NCBI GenBank assembly: GCA_958346165.1
Contig: CATVQO010000067.1
Coordinates: 1-7,119 of the forward strand
DNA length: 7,119 bases
Reading direction: 5' to 3'
DNA from: an uncultured Collinsella sp.
GTDB taxonomy: Bacteria > Actinomycetota > Coriobacteriia > Coriobacteriales > Coriobacteriaceae
The notes beneath the pieces were generated by a model. It searched no databases. It saw only the letters and a list, made by a program, of their open reading frames with translations, and was not told the origin of the DNA. Shown here in pieces: positions 5,183 through 7,119 of the stretch. Each line of letters starts with the position of its first letter. Position 1 is the first letter of the stretch. Position numbers and translations under genes: made by a program.

Positions 5183-7119
5183 ATGCGTCAATTTAAGACC
5201 GAGAGCAAAAAACTGCTCGACCTCATGATCAACTCCATCTACACCAATAAGGAAATCTTCCTGCGCGAGCTTATCTCTAACGCGAGCGACGCCGTCGACA
5301 AGCTCAACTTTAAGAGCCTGCAGGATCCGAGCGTCAAGATCAACCAGGGCGACCTGGCCATTCGCGTCTCCTTTGATAAAGACGTCCGCACCATTACCAT
5401 CTCGGATAACGGCATTGGCATGACCGCCGAGGAGCTCGAGCGCAATCTGGGCACCATCGCCCATTCCGGCTCCGAGGAGTTTAAGACCGAGAACGCCGAG
5501 CAGCAGGGCTCCGATGTCGACATCATCGGCCAGTTTGGCGTGGGCTTCTACTCGGCTTTTATGGTCGCCAGCCATGTGAAGGTCGTCAGCCGCGCCTACG
5601 GCGAGGATGTCGCCCATGTGTGGGAATCCGACGGTCTTGAGGGCTACACCATCGAGGACGGCGAGCGTGCCGAGCACGGTACCGATGTCATCCTGACGCT
5701 GCGCGAGAACGAGAAGCTCGATGCCGACGGCGAGGCCGAGACCTACGATCGCTTCCTGACCGAGTGGGGCCTCAAGAGCCTAATTCAGCAGTACAGTAAC
5801 TATGTGCGTTACCCGATCCAGATGATGGTGTCCAAGAGCCGCCAGAAGCCCAAGCCCGAGGATGCTGGCGATGACTACACGCCCGAGTACGAGGACTACC
5901 AGGAGCTCGAGACCGTCAACTCCATGACGCCGATCTGGAAGAAGCACAGCTCCGATGTCGAGCAGAAGGACTACGACGAGTTCTACAAGTCCACGTTCCA
6001 CGACTTTGACGATCCTGCGCGCACCATCAGCTTCCATGCCGAGGGCACGCTCGAGTACGATGCCCTGCTGTTTGTGCCGGGCCGCGCGCCGTTCGATCTG
6101 TACAGCAAGGATTACGAGAAGGGTCTGGCACTCTACAGCTCCAACGTCCTGATCATGGAGAAGTGCGACGACCTGCTGCCCGACTACTACAACTTTGTCC
6201 GCGGCGTCGTGGATTCCGCCGATGTGTCGCTCAACATCTCGCGTGAGACGCTGCAGCAGAACCGTCAGCTCAAGGCCATCGCCAAGCGTGTGGAAAAGAA
6301 GATCACCGCCGACCTTGAGGATATGCGTGACAACGACCGCGAGGCCTACGAGAAGTTCTTTGAGAACTTTGGCCGCGGTCTTAAGTACGGCATCTACTCG
6401 AGCTATGGCATGAAGGCCGATGAGCTCGCCGATCTGTTGCTGTTCTGGTCTGCCAAGGAACAGAAGATGATTACCCTGGCCGAGTATGCCAAGGGCATGC
6501 CCGAGGATCAGAAGGCCATCTACTACGCCGCCGGCGACTCGCGTGAGCGCTTGGCCAAGATGCCCGTGGTAAAGGGCGTGCTCGACCGCGGCTATGACGT
6601 GCTGCTGCTGACGCAGGACGTGGATGAGTTCACCTTCCAGGCTATGCGTGAGTACGTTGCCGCTGATATGCCCAAGATCTACGAGGACGATGCCGCCCGC
6701 GAGGCTGCCGAGAAGGCCGTGGCCGATGGTGCCGAGCCCGAGGTTGAGGATCGTCACCTGGAGCTCAAGAACGTCGCAACCGGTGATCTTGACCTGGCGA
6801 CCGAGGACGAGAAAAAGGAGGCCGAGGACGCCACCAAGGAGAACGAGGACCTCTTTAACGCCATGAAGGAGGCACTCGGCGACAAGGTCGAGAAGGTTGC
6901 CGTCTCTGCGCGCCTGACCGATGCTCCCGCGTGCATCACCACCGAGGGCCCGCTTTCGCTCGAGATGGAGAAGGTGCTCCAGAAGGGTCCCGAGGGCGCG
7001 CCCGACGGTATGCCCAAGAGCCAGCGCGTGCTCGAGCTCAACGCCAAGCACCCGGTCTTTTCCAAGCTCGTCGCCGCTCAGAAGGCGGGCGACGCCGACA
7101 AGATCAAGCAGTACTCCGG
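5183..7119 (+). CDS. htpG: Hsp90-family molecular chaperone HtpG (3' end outside window)
   Basis: Bacterial Hsp90, an ATP-dependent dimeric cytosolic chaperone for stress-damaged or late-folding proteins. The frame is open from ATG 5183 to the window edge with no stop, giving 645 whole codons. The N-terminal GHKL ATPase domain shows ELISNASDAVDKL (residues 29-41; catalytic E29, N33), DNGIGM (75-80), IAHSGS (92-97), GQFGVGFYSAFM (116-127) and GTDVILTL. The middle domain carries SLNISRETLQQN with the ATP-contacting R354. The C-terminal dimerisation region includes AVSARLTDAPACITT, LEMEKVL and RVLELNAKHPVFSKL. E. coli HtpG has 624 residues, so this protein is somewhat longer, with short acidic insertions, and probably only a few dozen residues are missing. 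AAAGGA (5171-5176) lies 6 nt before the ATG. Expression is likely stress-controlled through the unusual leader. Confidence 0.98.
   Translation, partial: MRQFKTESKKLLDLMINSIYTNKEIFLRELISNASDAVDKLNFKSLQDPSVKINQGDLAIRVSFDKDVRTITISDNGIGMTAEELERNLGTIAHSGSEEFKTENAEQQGSDVDIIGQFGVGFYSAFMVASHVKVVSRAYGEDVAHVWESDGLEGYTIEDGERAEHGTDVILTLRENEKLDADGEAETYDRFLTEWGLKSLIQQYSNYVRYPIQMMVSKSRQKPKPEDAGDDYTPEYEDYQELETVNSMTPIWKKHSSDVEQKDYDEFYKSTFHDFDDPARTISFHAEGTLEYDALLFVPGRAPFDLYSKDYEKGLALYSSNVLIMEKCDDLLPDYYNFVRGVVDSADVSLNISRETLQQNRQLKAIAKRVEKKITADLEDMRDNDREAYEKFFENFGRGLKYGIYSSYGMKADELADLLLFWSAKEQKMITLAEYAKGMPEDQKAIYYAAGDSRERLAKMPVVKGVLDRGYDVLLLTQDVDEFTFQAMREYVAADMPKIYEDDAAREAAEKAVADGAEPEVEDRHLELKNVATGDLDLATEDEKKEAEDATKENEDLFNAMKEALGDKVEKVAVSARLTDAPACITTEGPLSLEMEKVLQKGPEGAPDGMPKSQRVLELNAKHPVFSKLVAAQKAGDADKIKQYS

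Noticed and set aside
4450..5184. 244-codon minus-strand open frame opposite the GNAT gene
   Set aside because: It covers the conserved GNAT motifs and runs through the REP-like unit and terminator, and no family signature is visible in its product.
5099..5677. 192-codon minus-strand open frame over the htpG start and leader
   Set aside because: It lies opposite the conserved HtpG ATPase domain and crosses the terminator hairpin, and its protein has no recognisable motif. It is a codon-bias shadow.
5780..7051. 423-codon open frame on the minus strand opposite htpG
   Set aside because: Its translation is a Leu/Val/Gly/His-rich low-complexity product, as expected from the complement of GC-rich codons, and it overlaps fully conserved HtpG coding sequence. 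No ribosome site or recognisable domain was seen.

Overview
The window is a GC-rich, densely coded stretch in which all seven genes lie on the plus strand. It looks like a Gram-positive-type genome, most likely a coriobacterial actinobacterium such as Collinsella or a relative. This placement is inferred from protein style, from the split adaptor/kinase form of the tyrosine-kinase module, from GTG-start and AAGG-type ribosome sites, and from a GGGAC-nn-TCCTT repeat that I associate from memory, unchecked, with this group.

Layout: (1) 24-2180, an OmpR/PhoB-type response regulator and its PhoR-like sensor histidine kinase, separated by 3 nt. (2) 2181-2375, a non-coding gap with a terminator-like hairpin, candidate promoters and small palindromes. 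(3) 2376-4440, a tight three-gene operon: a Wzz/YveK-type membrane adaptor, a CpsD/YwqD-type bacterial tyrosine kinase with a tyrosine-rich tail, and a CpsB/YwqE-type PHP-fold tyrosine phosphatase whose C-terminus looks short. (4) 4480-4980, a GNAT acetyltransferase of the YjcF/ElaA-like type. (5) 4981-5182, a non-coding gap holding a REP-like palindromic unit, promoter candidates, an inverted repeat and a strong intrinsic terminator. (6) 5183-7119, htpG (Hsp90), which runs off the right edge.

How they work together: the two-component pair senses an extracytoplasmic signal and controls transcription. The adaptor/kinase/phosphatase trio is the standard phospho-switch controlling exopolysaccharide or capsule chain length and export, but no glycosyltransferase, flippase or polymerase gene is adjacent, so here it is a stand-alone regulatory cassette. 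GNAT and htpG appear to be unrelated housekeeping or stress genes.

Most of the window is ordinary. The features most worth a second look are the intrinsic terminator between the only plausible htpG promoters and the htpG start, the REP-like unit abutting the GNAT stop codon, the orphan BY-kinase cassette with a shortened phosphatase, and the Glu in the Walker A' motif of the kinase. I see no clear sign of a wholly new system.
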